Part shown: positions 19,532-31,216 of the stretch, one piece after another
Position numbering within the stretch: position 1 is the stretch's first letter
Layout of the letters: the number at the start of each line of letters is the position of its first letter
Source of the DNA: Betaproteobacteria bacterium
GTDB lineage: Bacteria; Pseudomonadota; Gammaproteobacteria; Burkholderiales; Burkholderiaceae
Length of the DNA stretch: 64,000 nucleotides
NCBI GenBank assembly: GCA_009783065.1
Contig: WRHV01000001.1
Location: 1 to 64,000 of the forward strand
Reading direction: 5' to 3'
The notes under the pieces: model-generated
Database searches by the model: none
What the model was told of the DNA's origin: nothing
The model's input: only the letters and a program-made list of their open reading frames with translations
Translations under genes and position numbers: made by a program

Positions 19532-20944
19532 ATGAAACACAAGGTTAAAAATATACATTTTGTCGGGATTGGCGGAAGCGGCATGAGCGGTATCGCTGAA
19601 GTGCTGCTCAATCTCGGTTACAACATTTCCGGTTCGGACCTGGCCAGTAATGCGGCAACGTTGCGTCTACAGCATTTGGGCGCGCGCGTCATGCGGGGGC
19701 ATGATCCGGAATATGTTGAAAGCGCAGATGCCATCGTCATTTCTTCTGCCGTTGCCCAGGACAATCCCGAAGTTCTTGCCGCGCGTAAGAAATGTATTCC
19801 CATTGTGCCGCGTGCCGTTATGCTGGCAGAACTGATGCGCCTAAAACGCGGCATTGCGATTGCCGGCACGCACGGAAAAACCACGACTACCAGCCTGGTA
19901 GCAAGCGTGCTGGCAGAGGGCGGATTTGATCCTACTTTCGTCATTGGCGGACGGCTTAACAGTGTTGATGCTAACGCGGCTCTGGGAACAGGCGATTTTA
20001 TTGTGGCGGAGGCGGACGAATCGGATGCCTCTTTTCTGAATCTGCATCCCGTGATTGAAGTTATCACGAATATTGACGCGGATCACATGGATACATACGG
20101 GCATGATTTTACCCGATTGAAGCAGGCGTTCATCGAATTCACGCAGCGATTGCCCTTTTATGGTCGGGCTGTCCTGTGTATTGATGATAGCAATGTCCGG
20201 GAAATTAAACCATTCATTTCAAAGCCGGTTACGACTTATGGTTTTCATGAGAGTGCTGATGTCAGGGCAATTGATGCCGAGGCACAGGGGTCCATGATGA
20301 TTTTTACGGTTCTGCAAAAGGGATACCCGGATATGAAGGTCAGATTGAATCAACCGGGTATGCATAATGTGCAAAATGCTTGTGCTGCTATCGCTATCGC
20401 ACGGGAGTTGGGAGTCAGTGACAAGGCGACACAGAAGGCTTTGGAAGAATTTACCGGGGTGAATCGGCGTTTTACGCGTCTTGGGGAAATCAGGTGGGCC
20501 CAATCCGAAGAAAAAGCGAGCGGTAGTGCAGAACTGATTGATGATTATGGCCACCATCCGGCGGAGGTAGCAGCGACAATCGCTGCTGCACGGGGCGCTT
20601 ATCCGAATCGCCGGCTGGTTCTTGCCTTCCAGCCGCATCGTTACACGCGAACACGTGATCTGTTCGAAGATTTTGTCAAATCATTATCGACAACGGATGT
20701 ATTGCTGCTTGCCGAGGTTCATCCGGCAGGGGAGCAGCCAATTGTGGCTGCTGACGGGCGTTCGCTTAGCCGGGCTATTCGGGTAGCTGGAAAGATAGAC
20801 CCGGTTTTTGTGGAGGGTATAGAAGAAATGCCGGCTTCCATTTTTAACGTGGTGAAGGATGGCGATGTTGTTATTGTTATGGGTGCAGGAGCCGTTAGCC
20901 GTGTTCCTGCAAAGTTACTGGAAATGTCAACGAGTCAATCATGA
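19532..20944 (+). CDS. murC: UDP-MurNAc:L-alanine ligase
   Basis: A 470-residue Mur ligase adding the first residue of the stem peptide. It has [17 protein letters not shown] at the N-terminus, the ATP loop GTHGKTTTT at 112-120, [10 protein letters not shown], and [14 protein letters not shown] in the C-terminal domain. It starts ten bases after murG and overlaps ddl by four bases. Confidence 0.97.
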   Translation: MKHKVKNIHFVGIGGSGMSGIAEVLLNLGYNISGSDLASNAATLRLQHLGARVMRGHDPEYVESADAIVISSAVAQDNPEVLAARKKCIPIVPRAVMLAELMRLKRGIAIAGTHGKTTTTSLVASVLAEGGFDPTFVIGGRLNSVDANAALGTGDFIVAEADESDASFLNLHPVIEVITNIDADHMDTYGHDFTRLKQAFIEFTQRLPFYGRAVLCIDDSNVREIKPFISKPVTTYGFHESADVRAIDAEAQGSMMIFTVLQKGYPDMKVRLNQPGMHNVQNACAAIAIARELGVSDKATQKALEEFTGVNRRFTRLGEIRWAQSEEKASGSAELIDDYGHHPAEVAATIAAARGAYPNRRLVLAFQPHRYTRTRDLFEDFVKSLSTTDVLLLAEVHPAGEQPIVAADGRSLSRAIRVAGKIDPVFVEGIEEMPASIFNVVKDGDVVIVMGAGAVSRVPAKLLEMSTSQS

Positions 20945-21915
20945 GTAATAAAAACAGAGCCAGTCAGCTTGGAAAAGTCGGTGTGCTGCTGGGAGGCCGT
21001 TCAGCGGAGCGTGAAATTTCCCTGAAATCGGGAAATGGCGTCTTAAAAGCACTGCGCAATCAAGGTGTGAATGCCCATTTGTTTGATACGGGCAAGCGAA
21101 CACTGGCCGAGTTGGCAACTGAAAAATTTGACCGCGTTTTTATTGCGCTGCATGGCCGCTTTGGAGAAGACGGTACCCTACAGGGCGCGCTGGAACAGTT
21201 GGGGATTCCTTATACAGGGTCGGGTGTAATGGCTTCTGCATTGGCGATGGACAAGGTCATGACGAAACGGATTTGGCTTTCAAAAAATTTGCCGACACCG
21301 CGTTATGTTGAGCTGTTGCCACAGTCTGATTGGAAGGCGGTTGTAGCTGAGCTGGGATTGCCGTTGATTGTTAAACCCGCACATGAAGGATCAACATTGG
21401 GACTGACTCGCGTGAAAACAGCAGATCAGTTACCCAAAGCCTATGCGCTTGCTGCTCAGTATGATCAGTCAGTGCTGGCAGAAGAATTTATTGATGGGAT
21501 GGAACTGACGTGCGCGGTTCTGGATATTCGAGGCGAGCCACAGGCGTTGCCGCTGGTGCGGATTATCGCACCGGGTGCGAATTACGACTACCAGAACAAA
21601 TATTTTAGTGATGAAACACGATATTTGTGTCCAAGTGGTTTGAGTGAAGATCTGGAAAAGAAGATACAGGCCTGTACGTTGGAAGCCTACAAAATGCTGG
21701 GATGTCGTGGTTGGGGCAGGGCTGACATTATGTTGCGCGCCTCGGACGAAAAGCCTTATTTGCTGGAAATGAATACATCACCGGGAATGACAGATCATTC
21801 GCTGGTGCCGATGGCGGCACGCGCTGCAGGCATCGATTATGAGGAGTTGTGCATGATGATTTTAGAGTCGGCAACACTGGATCAGAAAAAAAATGATGAA
21901 TTGAAGGCAGGCTGA
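20941..21915 (+). CDS. ddl: D-alanine:D-alanine ligase (DdlB type)
   Basis: A 324-residue ATP-grasp ligase. [16 protein letters not shown] near the N-terminus binds ATP and substrate; [23 protein letters not shown] and [17 protein letters not shown] are the family signatures. It produces the dipeptide used by MurF. It overlaps murC by four bases and lies eight bases before ftsQ, the classic proteobacterial murC-ddlB-ftsQ order. Confidence 0.96.
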   Translation: MSNKNRASQLGKVGVLLGGRSAEREISLKSGNGVLKALRNQGVNAHLFDTGKRTLAELATEKFDRVFIALHGRFGEDGTLQGALEQLGIPYTGSGVMASALAMDKVMTKRIWLSKNLPTPRYVELLPQSDWKAVVAELGLPLIVKPAHEGSTLGLTRVKTADQLPKAYALAAQYDQSVLAEEFIDGMELTCAVLDIRGEPQALPLVRIIAPGANYDYQNKYFSDETRYLCPSGLSEDLEKKIQACTLEAYKMLGCRGWGRADIMLRASDEKPYLLEMNTSPGMTDHSLVPMAARAAGIDYEELCMMILESATLDQKKNDELKAG

Positions 21916-21923
21916 GGCGCTTT

Positions 21924-22685
21924 ATGTGGCATGACGTCAGGTTATTGAATGGAATCGCAAATATGTTTTTGACCATTTTTGTCGTCATCGTGCTAGTCGG
22001 CGGTTTTTTATGGTTTGCCCAGAAGCCGTTTTTCTCATTAAAGATAATAGAGGTACAGGAGGTTGAAAAGAAACCATTGAAACATGTCAACGCACTGACG
22101 ATAAGAAGTGTGGCATTGCCGCGTATCAAAGGTAATTTCTTTAGCGTCAATCTGGATGCCGTCAGAGAAGCTTTTAAAGCGGTGCCTTGGGTAAGGGATG
22201 TCACTGTCAGGCGTAAATGGCCGAACGGGTTGGTTGTTTCCATTGAGGAACATAAACCGCTGGGGACATGGGGTGATGATGGGCGGCTGCTTTCTGTCAA
22301 GGGAGATGTTTTTACGGTTAATTTGGCCGAAGCGGAAGATGAGGGGAATTTGCTGAAGTTTTATGGTCCTGAAGGAAGTGAAAAGGAAGTTGTCGCACGA
22401 TATGAGGAATTGCGCCGGGAATTTGCCACGATTAATCTCGAGCTGGTTCTCCTTGAACTTTCTGACCGTTATGCTTGGAGAACGACGCTAAATAACGGCA
22501 TGACGGTGCGTTTCGGACGTGAACAGGGCAGCAATACGATGCGGGACAAGATGGGGCGATTACTGGCGGTTTATCCCAAGCTGGCCGCACAGTTGAAAAA
22601 TGGGATTAGAGGGATTGACTTGCGTTATCCGAATGGATTGGCACTGAAAGCGGATGGATTGGTGCCTGATGTTGGTGGACAGTAG
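21924..22685 (+). CDS. ftsQ: Cell division protein FtsQ
   Basis: A 253-residue bitopic protein. A short cytoplasmic segment is followed by a membrane helix at about residues 11-30 (MFLTIFVVIVLVGGFLWFA), a POTRA domain (residues about 50-115, with VNLDAVREAFKAVPWVRDVTVRRKWP) and the FtsQ beta domain. It connects FtsL and FtsB to the rest of the divisome. Confidence 0.94.
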   Translation: MWHDVRLLNGIANMFLTIFVVIVLVGGFLWFAQKPFFSLKIIEVQEVEKKPLKHVNALTIRSVALPRIKGNFFSVNLDAVREAFKAVPWVRDVTVRRKWPNGLVVSIEEHKPLGTWGDDGRLLSVKGDVFTVNLAEAEDEGNLLKFYGPEGSEKEVVARYEELRREFATINLELVLLELSDRYAWRTTLNNGMTVRFGREQGSNTMRDKMGRLLAVYPKLAAQLKNGIRGIDLRYPNGLALKADGLVPDVGGQ

Positions 22686-22704
22686 AGGGAATAAGCGAAG
22701 AACT

Positions 22705-23937
22705 ATGACTAAAGACCTGAAAAACCTGATAGTGGGTCTGGATATCGGAACATCCAAGGTGGTAGCCCTTGTTGCGGAAGTATTGCCTGATGGCCGGCAT
22801 GAAATCATTGGTCTTGGGCAGCATGAATCGAAAGGTTTGAAAAAGGGGGTTGTCGTCAATATTGAGGCTACAGTCGAATCCATACAGCGTGCTTTGGAAG
22901 AGGCGGAGCTCATGGCGGATTGCAAGATTCGGAATGTTTATACCGGCATTGCCGGGAGCCACATCCGCAGTTTTAATTCACGCGGAATGGTTGCTATTAA
23001 GGATAAGGAAGTGACTGCGGCTGATGTCAGCCGTGTGATTGAAACAGCAAGGGCCGTCAATATCCCGAACGACCAGCAATTTTTGCACACGGTTTCACAG
23101 GAATTCATTGTCGATAATCAGGAAGATGTTCGTGAACCCATTGGCATGAGCGGCATCCGCCTTGAAGTGAAGGTGCATATTGTGACAGGCGCCGTTTCAG
23201 CTGTTCAGAATATTGTGAAGTGCGTGCGTCGGTGCGGGCTGGAAGTATCAGACCTGATGTTGCAGCCGATGGCTTCGGCAGATGCGGTTCTGACAGATGA
23301 TGAAAAGGAACTGGGGGTTGTCTTGATCGATATTGGCGGCGGCACGACGGACATTGCCGTGTTTACCGAAGGGGCGATTCGCCATACCGCTGTTATTCCC
23401 ATTGCGGGCGACCAGATTACCAATGACATTGCAATGGCCTTGCGCACGCCGACGCTTGAAGCGGAAGAAATCAAGCGTCGTTATGGCATCGCGAAGCAGG
23501 TATTGGTTGATCCTGCCGAGACAATCGAGGTGCCTGGACTGGGCGACCGGGGGCCGCGAACGCTGTCACGACAGATGCTGGCAGCTGTCATTGAGCCGCG
23601 TGTGGAAGAACTTTTTGCGCTTGCATTGCAGGTTGTTCGGGAATCGGAATATGAGGAAGTGTTGTCGTCCGGGATTGTGCTTACAGGCGGTTCTGCACTG
23701 ATGCCTGGTTTGGCGGAACTGGCGGAAGATGTTTTTCTGAAGCCGGCAAGAATTGGTTTGCCTGGATACCGGGGACAACTTGCGGACATGGTTCGCAGTC
23801 CCCGTTATTCAACGGCGCACGGATTGTTGTCCGAAGCCAAAAAGCAGTATTTGCGCGGGACAGTTGTGACACAGCAGCAAGGGTCTGCCAAAGCCATCTG
23901 TCAGCGGATAAAAGAATGGTTTGTCGGGAATTTTTAG
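22705..23937 (+). CDS. ftsA: Cell division protein FtsA
   Basis: An actin-fold ATPase of 410 residues that tethers FtsZ filaments to the membrane. It has GLDIGTSKVVALVAE at the N-terminus, DIGGGTTDIAVF (phosphate 2 loop) and TGGSALMPGL (adenosine loop). The C-terminal KAICQRIKEWFVGNF is the amphipathic membrane-targeting helix. ATG 22705 is chosen over the open frame start at 22654 because it gives the normal MTKDLKNLIVGLDIG and leaves a 19-base gap after ftsQ. Confidence 0.95.
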   Translation: MTKDLKNLIVGLDIGTSKVVALVAEVLPDGRHEIIGLGQHESKGLKKGVVVNIEATVESIQRALEEAELMADCKIRNVYTGIAGSHIRSFNSRGMVAIKDKEVTAADVSRVIETARAVNIPNDQQFLHTVSQEFIVDNQEDVREPIGMSGIRLEVKVHIVTGAVSAVQNIVKCVRRCGLEVSDLMLQPMASADAVLTDDEKELGVVLIDIGGGTTDIAVFTEGAIRHTAVIPIAGDQITNDIAMALRTPTLEAEEIKRRYGIAKQVLVDPAETIEVPGLGDRGPRTLSRQMLAAVIEPRVEELFALALQVVRESEYEEVLSSGIVLTGGSALMPGLAELAEDVFLKPARIGLPGYRGQLADMVRSPRYSTAHGLLSEAKKQYLRGTVVTQQQGSAKAICQRIKEWFVGNF

Positions 23938-23994
23938 TATTGGTAATGGTTGGATTGGTATTTTTATTATGACAGGGCTGTTTTCAGTTAGAAG

Positions 23995-24023
23995 TTGTCA
24001 CACCGCGTGAAAACTTTTATCTG
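23995..24023 (+). promoter_or_regulatory. Possible ftsZ promoter in the ftsA-ftsZ gap
   Basis: TTGTCA (23995-24000) and TATCTG (24018-24023) are separated by 17 bases within the 115-bp ftsA-ftsZ spacer, an unusually long gap for this cluster. An internal ftsZ promoter is common in proteobacteria. The -10 matches consensus poorly, so this is tentative. Confidence 0.35.
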
Positions 24024-24052
24024 GAAGCTGCATTCAGACAGGGAGTGTAATT

Positions 24053-25243
24053 ATGAAATTTGATATAGTCGATAGCTCAACGCTAGGAACCGTCATTAAG
24101 GTCGTTGGCGTTGGAGGTGCAGGAGGCAATGCAATTCAGCATATGATTAACAAGAATGTGTCTGGCGTAGAATTCATTGCTGCCAATACGGATGCACAAG
24201 CTTTGTCTCATTCCGGAGCACACAATATCATCCAGATTGGAGATACAGGACTGGGTGCCGGTATGAAACCTGAAGTGGGAAAAATGCTGGCAGAAGAATC
24301 ACGCGAACGTATTGAAGATGCCCTGCGTGGCGCTCACATGGTGTTCATTGCCGCAGGCATGGGCGGCGGCACGGGAACGGGTGCCTCTCCCATTGTTGCC
24401 GAGGTGGCAAAATCATTGGGCGCATTAACCGTAGCGGTTGTATCCAAGCCTTTCTCCTATGAAGGCCAGCGGTGCATGGAAACGGCTAATGAAGGCCTGG
24501 AGGCGCTGGAATCACATGTGGATTCGCTGATTGTGATTTTGAATGAAAAGCTCGAAGAAATATATGAGGATGACAGCATGATGGAATGGCTACAGCATGC
24601 TGATGACGTCTTACATAATGCCGTGGCCGGCATTGCGGAAATCATCAATGTGCGCGGTCATATCAATGTCGATTTCAATGACGTTAAAACCATTATGAGC
24701 GAGCAGGGCAAGGCCATGATGGGAACGGCTGTTGCATCCGGTATTGACCGGGCAAGAATTGCGGCTGAACAGGCTGTGGCTTCTCCACTTTTGGATGGGG
24801 TCGATTTGTCCGGTGCGCGGGGCGTGCTTGTTAATGTGACAGCCAGTCGCAGTTTGAAAGGCAAGGAAATCAAGGATGTCATGGCGACGGTGCGTGCCTT
24901 TGCTTCACCTGATGCGACGATTGCACAGGGGATTGCCTATGAAGATGAAATGGGAGACGAAATCCGCGTGACGGTTGTGGCGACAGGATTGGGGCGTAAC
25001 AAGAAGCCGATGCATCTGATCCAAACCCCGCGTTTGCGAACCGGTACCAACGATGCTGTGGCGCGGATGGATGGCGCGGAACAGGTTCCGGGAACGATGG
25101 CTTCCGTGCCTCAGTTTGATTTGGATAAACCGGCTGTTTGGCGACACGGCCGTGATTCAGCAACGGATACAGTGCGTGCGTTGGAAAAGAATGGCATGGA
25201 GACATATGATATTCCCGCTTTCTTGCGCAGACAGGCGGATTGA
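24053..25243 (+). CDS. ftsZ: Cell division GTPase FtsZ
   Basis: A 396-residue tubulin homologue forming the Z ring. It has [11 protein letters not shown] at 18-28, the GTP-binding GGGTGTG at 104-110, the T7 loop [11 protein letters not shown], and the C-terminal peptide [14 protein letters not shown], which binds FtsA, ZapA partners and other regulators. The linker between core and peptide is about 50 residues. AGGGAG upstream of the ATG is a good Shine-Dalgarno. Confidence 0.98.
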   Translation: MKFDIVDSSTLGTVIKVVGVGGAGGNAIQHMINKNVSGVEFIAANTDAQALSHSGAHNIIQIGDTGLGAGMKPEVGKMLAEESRERIEDALRGAHMVFIAAGMGGGTGTGASPIVAEVAKSLGALTVAVVSKPFSYEGQRCMETANEGLEALESHVDSLIVILNEKLEEIYEDDSMMEWLQHADDVLHNAVAGIAEIINVRGHINVDFNDVKTIMSEQGKAMMGTAVASGIDRARIAAEQAVASPLLDGVDLSGARGVLVNVTASRSLKGKEIKDVMATVRAFASPDATIAQGIAYEDEMGDEIRVTVVATGLGRNKKPMHLIQTPRLRTGTNDAVARMDGAEQVPGTMASVPQFDLDKPAVWRHGRDSATDTVRALEKNGMETYDIPAFLRRQAD

Positions 25244-25444
25244 TCGCATCTGTATGTATAGTTGATACAGGTGGCTATCAGGGAGTGGTGTCAGGCGTCA
25301 TTGTTGAACTAAAGCGGTTGCTCCCTGTCTTGTCTGTATGGCGTTTTACCGGCAGAAGCTGAGAAAATAGGCGAAAATGGTAATATCCATGTAAAATAAA
25401 AAACCGTGAAAAAGAGACAAGAAGAAACTTGTTTATCGGTGACT

Positions 25445-26380
25445 ATGTTAAAACAGCGTACTATTAAATATCTGACACGTACAGTCGGTATCGGCCTGCA
25501 TTCGGGTTACAAGGTTGAACTGGTGCTTCGGCCTGCGGCGCCCAATACGGGTATTGTTTTTCACCGCACGGACTTCAATCCACCTGTCTCGATTCCGGTC
25601 GGCGCTCATGCGATTGGCGATACTCGTTTGGCCTCGACTCTGGTAAATGATGGGGTGCGCGTATCGACGGTTGAGCATATTATGTCAGCTTGTGCCGGCC
25701 TGGGTATCGATAATCTGCATATTGATGTCAATGCGGAAGAAATCCCGATCATGGATGGTTCGGCTTCTTCTTTTGTATTTCTTTTGCAGCAGGCAGGGCT
25801 GGAAGAACAGGATGCTGCCAAGAAGTATATCCGTGTCAAGAAGCCGGTAGAAGTGCGCGAAGGCGATGAGCAGAATGAAAAGTGGGCCAGACTGGACCCC
25901 TATAATGGTTTTCGCCTGGATTTCTTTATCGAATTCAATCATCCTGCAATTGATTCCACACACCAGCATGCGGTTATGGATCTTGCCGAGGTTTCCTACG
26001 TGAAGGATGTATCACGTGCCAGAACGTTTGGTTTTGTCCGTGATGTTGAAACCTTGCGTGGCATGGGACTGGCGCGGGGCGGTTCTTTGGAAAATGCGAT
26101 TGTGATGGATGAATACCGTATTCTGAATCCGCATGAGCTTCGTTACGAAGATGAGTTTGTCCGCCACAAGATTTTAGATGCGATTGGCGACTTATATTTG
26201 GTAGGGCATCCGATCCTGGCTTCCTATACAGCTCATAAGTCTGGGCATGCGCTGAATAATCAGTTGTTAAGAGCGCTTCTTACGCAGCCGGATGCTTATG
26301 AAATCGTGAGCTTTGAAACATCGGAAGCAGCGCCGAATTCCTGGTTTAGCCAGACGACCCGGGAATGGGTTCCCGTTTAA
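25445..26380 (+). CDS. lpxC: UDP-3-O-acyl-N-acetylglucosamine deacetylase
   Basis: A 311-residue zinc amidase that carries out the committed step of lipid A synthesis. The zinc ligands are in STVEHIMSA (His) and [10 protein letters not shown] (His and Asp). GIGLHSG and [11 protein letters not shown] are typical. ATG 25445 gives the conserved [15 protein letters not shown]; the open frame begins 13 codons earlier at 25406. It lies 201 bp after ftsZ, enough room for its own promoter, and ends the dcw cluster. Confidence 0.96.
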   Translation: MLKQRTIKYLTRTVGIGLHSGYKVELVLRPAAPNTGIVFHRTDFNPPVSIPVGAHAIGDTRLASTLVNDGVRVSTVEHIMSACAGLGIDNLHIDVNAEEIPIMDGSASSFVFLLQQAGLEEQDAAKKYIRVKKPVEVREGDEQNEKWARLDPYNGFRLDFFIEFNHPAIDSTHQHAVMDLAEVSYVKDVSRARTFGFVRDVETLRGMGLARGGSLENAIVMDEYRILNPHELRYEDEFVRHKILDAIGDLYLVGHPILASYTAHKSGHALNNQLLRALLTQPDAYEIVSFETSEAAPNSWFSQTTREWVPV

Positions 26381-26399
26381 GCGGGGTGTTTTTAACCCG

Positions 26400-26906
26400 T
26401 TATTCTGAATCTCGCTGATGCCGTTTCATCATGGCGTTGATCGCTTCCATTAATGCCGGATCGGTGCCTGACTGTGTCAGATAAGTTTCCAGTTTTCCCA
26501 GCTCTTCCACTACGCTGGATGGAAGTGGTTTTTTCGGCGGCCTCTCTGTTTGCCGGATTGTCTTTTTCAGTTTGACCTTGACCTGTATGGTTTTAATCGG
26601 CCAGCCGGCGTTTTCTAATCCGGTTTGAAGCAAAGGCAGTTTTTGCCGGAGTCTTGCTGCGGTTGCCTGACTGGGTACGCCAACCGTCAGCCGGTCTTTT
26701 TCCAATTGCAAGACTTCACAACCGGTAAAATGTTCCGGCAGGGTTTGTTCGCATTCCTTTTGCAAGGCAATCAGGCGGGTGGCATTGGGTAGTATTCCGG
26801 ATATCCGATCATGCATCTGCAGAAAATCCGTTACCGATGCAAAGGCGTTTTTCTTGCCTGTGATGGTACGAGGTGCATTCAGGAGGGATGATAAAAATTT
26901 ATGCAT
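26400..26906 (-). CDS. DciA-like DUF721 protein
   Basis: A 168-residue protein whose middle (about residues 35-115, including LIALQKECEQTLPEHFTGCEVLQL and SQATAARLRQKLPLLQTGLE) fits the DUF721 family. DciA, the studied member, helps load the replicative helicase DnaB in bacteria that lack DnaC. The gene faces lpxC with 19 bases between stops and is divergent from secA across 271 bp, the usual betaproteobacterial position. Family assignment is good; the helicase-loading role is by homology. Confidence 0.75.
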   Translation of the reverse strand: MHKFLSSLLNAPRTITGKKNAFASVTDFLQMHDRISGILPNATRLIALQKECEQTLPEHFTGCEVLQLEKDRLTVGVPSQATAARLRQKLPLLQTGLENAGWPIKTIQVKVKLKKTIRQTERPPKKPLPSSVVEELGKLETYLTQSGTDPALMEAINAMMKRHQRDSE

Positions 26907-27177
26907 GGATCAATATGCTGGCTGGATGCAGGGATATCTATCTATGATAACGGATAAAATCCCTGTTGATGGGAGGCTATCACTTTTGTTGCTTGAAATA
27001 CTACAGGATAACCCCCATTTACTGTTTTTTATGCTGAAAAGAAGGAGAAGTTGGGTAATGGTCTTAAGACTCGTGATTCAGCGTGATAAAATTCTTTCTT
27101 TAACGGCAGGTTTTGACGCAGGATCAAAACTTTGAGGGTGGCAATTGATTGCATGACCTTAACTTCAAGAATATAAC
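26907..27177. other. Divergent intergenic region DUF721 / secA
   Basis: The 271 bases contain a perfect palindrome GTCTTAAGAC (27061-27070) and a hairpin GTTTTGA / TCAAAAC (27110-27116 and 27124-27130) in the secA leader. No secM-like upstream gene is evident; the open frame covering 26779-27135 on plus is a shadow of the DUF721 gene. I see no clear promoter. Confidence 0.4.
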
Positions 27178-29943
27178 ATGTCCATACTGACCCGTATTTT
27201 TGGTAGCCGCAACCAGCGGCTGCTAAAGCAATACAGCAAGATTGTTGCACAGATTAATGCGCTTGAGCCGGCGATGGAAAAACTTTCCGATGCCGAACTG
27301 AAAGCAAAAACCCCTGAGTTTAAGGAAAGACTGCTCAAGGGCGCCACATTGGATGATCTCTTGCCGGAAGCGTTTGCCGTTTGCCGGGAGGCCAGCAAGC
27401 GGGTGCTGAAGATGCGTCCTTTTGACGTTCAACTGGTTGGCGGCATGGCGCTGCATCAGGGAAAGATTGCCGAAATGGGGACTGGTGAAGGCAAGACGTT
27501 GGTGGCAACGCTTCCGGCCTATCTAAATGCCCTGGCAGGGAAAGGCGTGCATGTCGTTACGGTTAATGATTATCTGGCTGAGCGGGATGCGGAATGGATG
27601 GGGCGTTTGTATTCATGGTTAGGGCTGACAACCGGGATCAACCTGTCCCACATGGAGCATGAAGATAAGCAGGCTGCTTATGCTGCGGATATTACTTATG
27701 GCACCAACAATGAATATGGCTTTGATTATCTGCGGGATAACATGGTTTATGACGTGGATGATCGGGTACAGCGCACATTGAGTTATGCCATTGTGGATGA
27801 GGTTGATTCTATCCTGATTGATGAAGCTCGAACACCGCTTATTATTTCCGGTCAGGCGGAAAGCAGCACGGATCTGTACTACAAGATGAATCAGGTGCCG
27901 CCTCTGTTGACGGAGCAGATCGGTGAAGATACGCCGGATGGCAAAAGCAAGGTTGAGGTCTATGGCGATTACACCAAGGATGAGAAGGCGCATCAGGTTT
28001 TGCTGACTGAGGCCGGGTTTGAGAAAGCAGAAAAAATCCTGATGCAGATGGGATTGCTGCCGGAAGGCGCGTCTCTGTATGATGCCGCCCATATCCTGCT
28101 GATTCACCATCTGTATGCCGCGCTTCGCGCCAATGTACTGTATCACCGTGATCAACATTATGTCGTGCAAGGGGGCGAAGTCATCATCGTTGATGAATTC
28201 ACCGGTCGCCTTATGACGGGCCGGCGCTGGTCAGACGGCTTGCATCAGGCAGTCGAGGCCAAGGAAGGCGTTCAGATCCGCAATGAAAACCAGACACTGG
28301 CATCGATTACTTTCCAGAATTATTTCCGGATGTATGACAAACTCGCGGGTATGACTGGTACGGCAGATACGGAAGCGTATGAGTTCCAGGAAATTTACGG
28401 TCTTGAAACCGTCGTGATTCCCCACAACCGTCCTAACCAGCGGCAGGATCGTCATGATCAGGTGTTTAGGACAGAACGGGAAAAATACGATGTCATGCTC
28501 AGGGATATCCGGGATTGCTATGAACGGGGGCAGCCTGTTCTGGTCGGAACGACATCCATTGAGAATTCCGAGCTGCTGTCCAAGATACTCACGAATGCCG
28601 GGTTGCCGCATAACGTGTTGAATGCCAAACAGCATGCGCGTGAAGCAGAAATCGTTGCGCAGGCCGGTCGTCCGAAGATGATCACGATTGCGACTAACAT
28701 GGCTGGGCGAGGCACGGATATTGTTCTTGGCGGTAATGTAGAAAAACAGGTTGAATTCATCGAAGCGGATGAATCCCTGTCTGAAGAGCAAAAGCAAGAA
28801 CAGATTAAAAAATTGCAGGATGAATGGCAGTCACTTCATGATCATGTTGTGAATGCAGGTGGCTTGCATATCATCGGAACAGAGCGTCATGAATCCAGGC
28901 GCGTCGATAACCAGTTGCGCGGCCGTTCCGGTCGGCAAGGTGATCCGGGCGCTTCGCGTTTCTATCTGTCCATGGATGATCCGCTTCTGCGGATTTTTGC
29001 CGGCGAACGCATGCGTGCCATTATGGACAAGCTTAAATTGCCTGAAGGCGAGGCGATTGAAGCCGGTATCGTCAATCGCTCAATCGAATCCGCACAGAGA
29101 AAAGTGGAAGGCCGCAACTTTGACATCCGCAAGCAATTGCTGGAATATGACGATGTCGCCAATGACCAGCGCAAAGTGATCTACCAGCAACGAAACGAGC
29201 TGCTTGAGGTTGAGGATACGTCAGAACTGGTGATGTCGTTGCGTCATGGCGTCTTTATTGATTTGTTCAGAACCTATGTACCGGAAGAATCCGTTGAGGA
29301 GCAATGGGATATTCCAGGCCTTGAACGTGAGCTTGCTGCTGAATGGCGGTTGAACATTCCGCTCGTGGAAATGGTTCAAAAGCACAAGAATATATCGGAT
29401 GGAGATATGCTTGAGCATATCTTGCAGGTAGCTGATGATACTTACAATGCGAAGGTAAGCTTAGTTGACAGGACGCTTTTTTCAGGTTACGAGCGCAGCA
29501 TTATCCTGCAAAGCATGGATGCGCACTGGCGTGAGCATTTGGCTGCGTTGGATCATTTGCGCCAGGGTATTCATCTTCGCGGTTATGCTCAGAAAAATCC
29601 TAAGCAGGAATACAAGCGCGAGGCGTTTGAGTTATTTTCCATGATGCTTGAGCTCATCAAAAATGACGTGACACAAAAGCTCATGCTGGTGCGTATCCAG
29701 TCACAGGATGAAGTGGAAATGGCTGAACAGCAGCTGATGCAGCCTACGGTTTCCAACGTCAATTATGTGCATCAGGAATTCAAAGAGGAGTCTCCCGAGG
29801 ATGCCGCATTTCAGGCCGCCGCTGACCAGACTGAAAAAAAGCAGCAGCCGCTAGTGAATGCGGTGCCGAAAGTCGGGCGCAATGATATGTGTCCTTGCCA
29901 AAGCGGCAAGAAGTACAAACATTGTCACGGGAAGCTCAAATAA
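27178..29943 (+). CDS. secA: Preprotein translocase ATPase SecA
   Basis: A 921-residue motor that drives proteins through SecYEG. Walker A GTGEGKT is at 101-107, followed by [30 protein letters not shown] (Walker B) and [14 protein letters not shown]. The C-terminal tail ends in a SEC-C zinc motif, [14 protein letters not shown], used to contact SecB and phospholipids. Length is normal. argJ follows after 34 bases. Confidence 0.97.
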   Translation: MSILTRIFGSRNQRLLKQYSKIVAQINALEPAMEKLSDAELKAKTPEFKERLLKGATLDDLLPEAFAVCREASKRVLKMRPFDVQLVGGMALHQGKIAEMGTGEGKTLVATLPAYLNALAGKGVHVVTVNDYLAERDAEWMGRLYSWLGLTTGINLSHMEHEDKQAAYAADITYGTNNEYGFDYLRDNMVYDVDDRVQRTLSYAIVDEVDSILIDEARTPLIISGQAESSTDLYYKMNQVPPLLTEQIGEDTPDGKSKVEVYGDYTKDEKAHQVLLTEAGFEKAEKILMQMGLLPEGASLYDAAHILLIHHLYAALRANVLYHRDQHYVVQGGEVIIVDEFTGRLMTGRRWSDGLHQAVEAKEGVQIRNENQTLASITFQNYFRMYDKLAGMTGTADTEAYEFQEIYGLETVVIPHNRPNQRQDRHDQVFRTEREKYDVMLRDIRDCYERGQPVLVGTTSIENSELLSKILTNAGLPHNVLNAKQHAREAEIVAQAGRPKMITIATNMAGRGTDIVLGGNVEKQVEFIEADESLSEEQKQEQIKKLQDEWQSLHDHVVNAGGLHIIGTERHESRRVDNQLRGRSGRQGDPGASRFYLSMDDPLLRIFAGERMRAIMDKLKLPEGEAIEAGIVNRSIESAQRKVEGRNFDIRKQLLEYDDVANDQRKVIYQQRNELLEVEDTSELVMSLRHGVFIDLFRTYVPEESVEEQWDIPGLERELAAEWRLNIPLVEMVQKHKNISDGDMLEHILQVADDTYNAKVSLVDRTLFSGYERSIILQSMDAHWREHLAALDHLRQGIHLRGYAQKNPKQEYKREAFELFSMMLELIKNDVTQKLMLVRIQSQDEVEMAEQQLMQPTVSNVNYVHQEFKEESPEDAAFQAAADQTEKKQQPLVNAVPKVGRNDMCPCQSGKKYKHCHGKLK

Positions 29944-29977
29944 CAGGATATTGTGTTTTTACATCCAGGAGAATCCT

Positions 29978-31216
29978 ATGGCTGTTCATCTTTTTCCTCC
30001 TGTCGCGGCTGACCTTAAACCGGTTTCAGGGGTCAGGCTCGGCGTTGCCAAGGCCAATATCAGAAAGCCGGATCGTAAGGATCTGTTGATTATGACGCTG
30101 GGGCATGAAGCAACGGTATCTGGTGTTTTTACGAAAAACCGTTTTTGTGCTGCTCCCGTCCAGATTTGCAAGGAACATATCGAAAAGACCCGAAAGGAAA
30201 GTTTACCGATACGGGCGCTTCTGGTTAACACAGGCAATGCCAATGCCGGGACAGGGGAACGCGGTTATGACGCTGCGATGTCGACCTGTACCATACTGGG
30301 CGCATTGCTCAGTTGTAAACCCGAACAGGTTCTGCCTTTTTCCACCGGCGTCATTCTCGAACCGCTGCCGGTAGACCGGATTGTTGCCGGCATGCCGCTT
30401 GCCATTGAGAGTCTCAGTGAAGATAATTGGCTGGATGCTGCTGAGGCGATCATGACAACGGATACAGTTCCCAAGGCGGCATCACGTACGGTTCAAATGA
30501 ATGGCAAAATCGTGACGGTAACCGGTATAAGCAAGGGTGCCGGCATGATCAAACCCAATATGGCCACGATGCTGGGATTTATGGCGACCGATGCCAAGGT
30601 GCCACAGGCGTTGCTGGATAACATGCTGAAACAGGCAACCGATGCTTCATTTAATTGTATTACCGTGGATGGCGATACCTCGACCAATGATTCGCTCATT
30701 CTGGTTGCGTCAGGCGCTGTTGATGTTGGCATAGAAAATGCCCGGTCTCCCGGTTATGCCGTTTTGCAGGAGGCGATAACCAGCCTCGCACAGGAACTGG
30801 CCAAGAAGGTTGTACGGGATGGTGAGGGAGCGACTAAATTCATTACCATAACCGTTGAAAACGGCGCCAGTATAAAAGAGTGCCGTACCATTGCCTATTC
30901 CGTTGCGCATTCCCCACTGGTCAAAACCGCTTTTTATGCATCAGACCCCAATTTAGGCCGTATTCTGGCGGCAATCGGCTATGCTGATGTAGAAGATTTG
31001 GATGTCAGTCAGTTGAATCTGTATCTGGATGATGTTTGGGTCGCCAAAAACGGCGGACGTAATCCTGACTACAAAGAAGAAGATGGACAACGCGTGATGC
31101 GGCAAAGTGAAATTACGATCCGGATTGATTTGGCTCGTGGTGATGCCCGGGCGACGATCTGGACATGCGATTTTTCGCATGATTATGTTTCCATCAATGC
31201 TGATTACCGTTCGTAA
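29978..31216 (+). CDS. argJ: Bifunctional ornithine acetyltransferase / N-acetylglutamate synthase
   Basis: A 412-residue Ntn-type enzyme that recycles the acetyl group in arginine synthesis. The autocleavage site is the Thr of [15 protein letters not shown], which becomes the N-terminus of the beta chain. Other family sequences are NTGNANAGTG and [13 protein letters not shown] 29978 gives [13 protein letters not shown] with AGGAGAA upstream; the open frame runs 40 codons back into secA. The next gene starts on the last base of its stop codon. Confidence 0.95.
   Translation: MAVHLFPPVAADLKPVSGVRLGVAKANIRKPDRKDLLIMTLGHEATVSGVFTKNRFCAAPVQICKEHIEKTRKESLPIRALLVNTGNANAGTGERGYDAAMSTCTILGALLSCKPEQVLPFSTGVILEPLPVDRIVAGMPLAIESLSEDNWLDAAEAIMTTDTVPKAASRTVQMNGKIVTVTGISKGAGMIKPNMATMLGFMATDAKVPQALLDNMLKQATDASFNCITVDGDTSTNDSLILVASGAVDVGIENARSPGYAVLQEAITSLAQELAKKVVRDGEGATKFITITVENGASIKECRTIAYSVAHSPLVKTAFYASDPNLGRILAAIGYADVEDLDVSQLNLYLDDVWVAKNGGRNPDYKEEDGQRVMRQSEITIRIDLARGDARATIWTCDFSHDYVSINADYRS

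Noticed and set aside
26779..27135. 118-codon plus-strand open frame before secA
   Set aside because: First third is antisense to the DUF721 gene, the rest is leader sequence; considered as a secM-like gene but it has no signal peptide or arrest motif.
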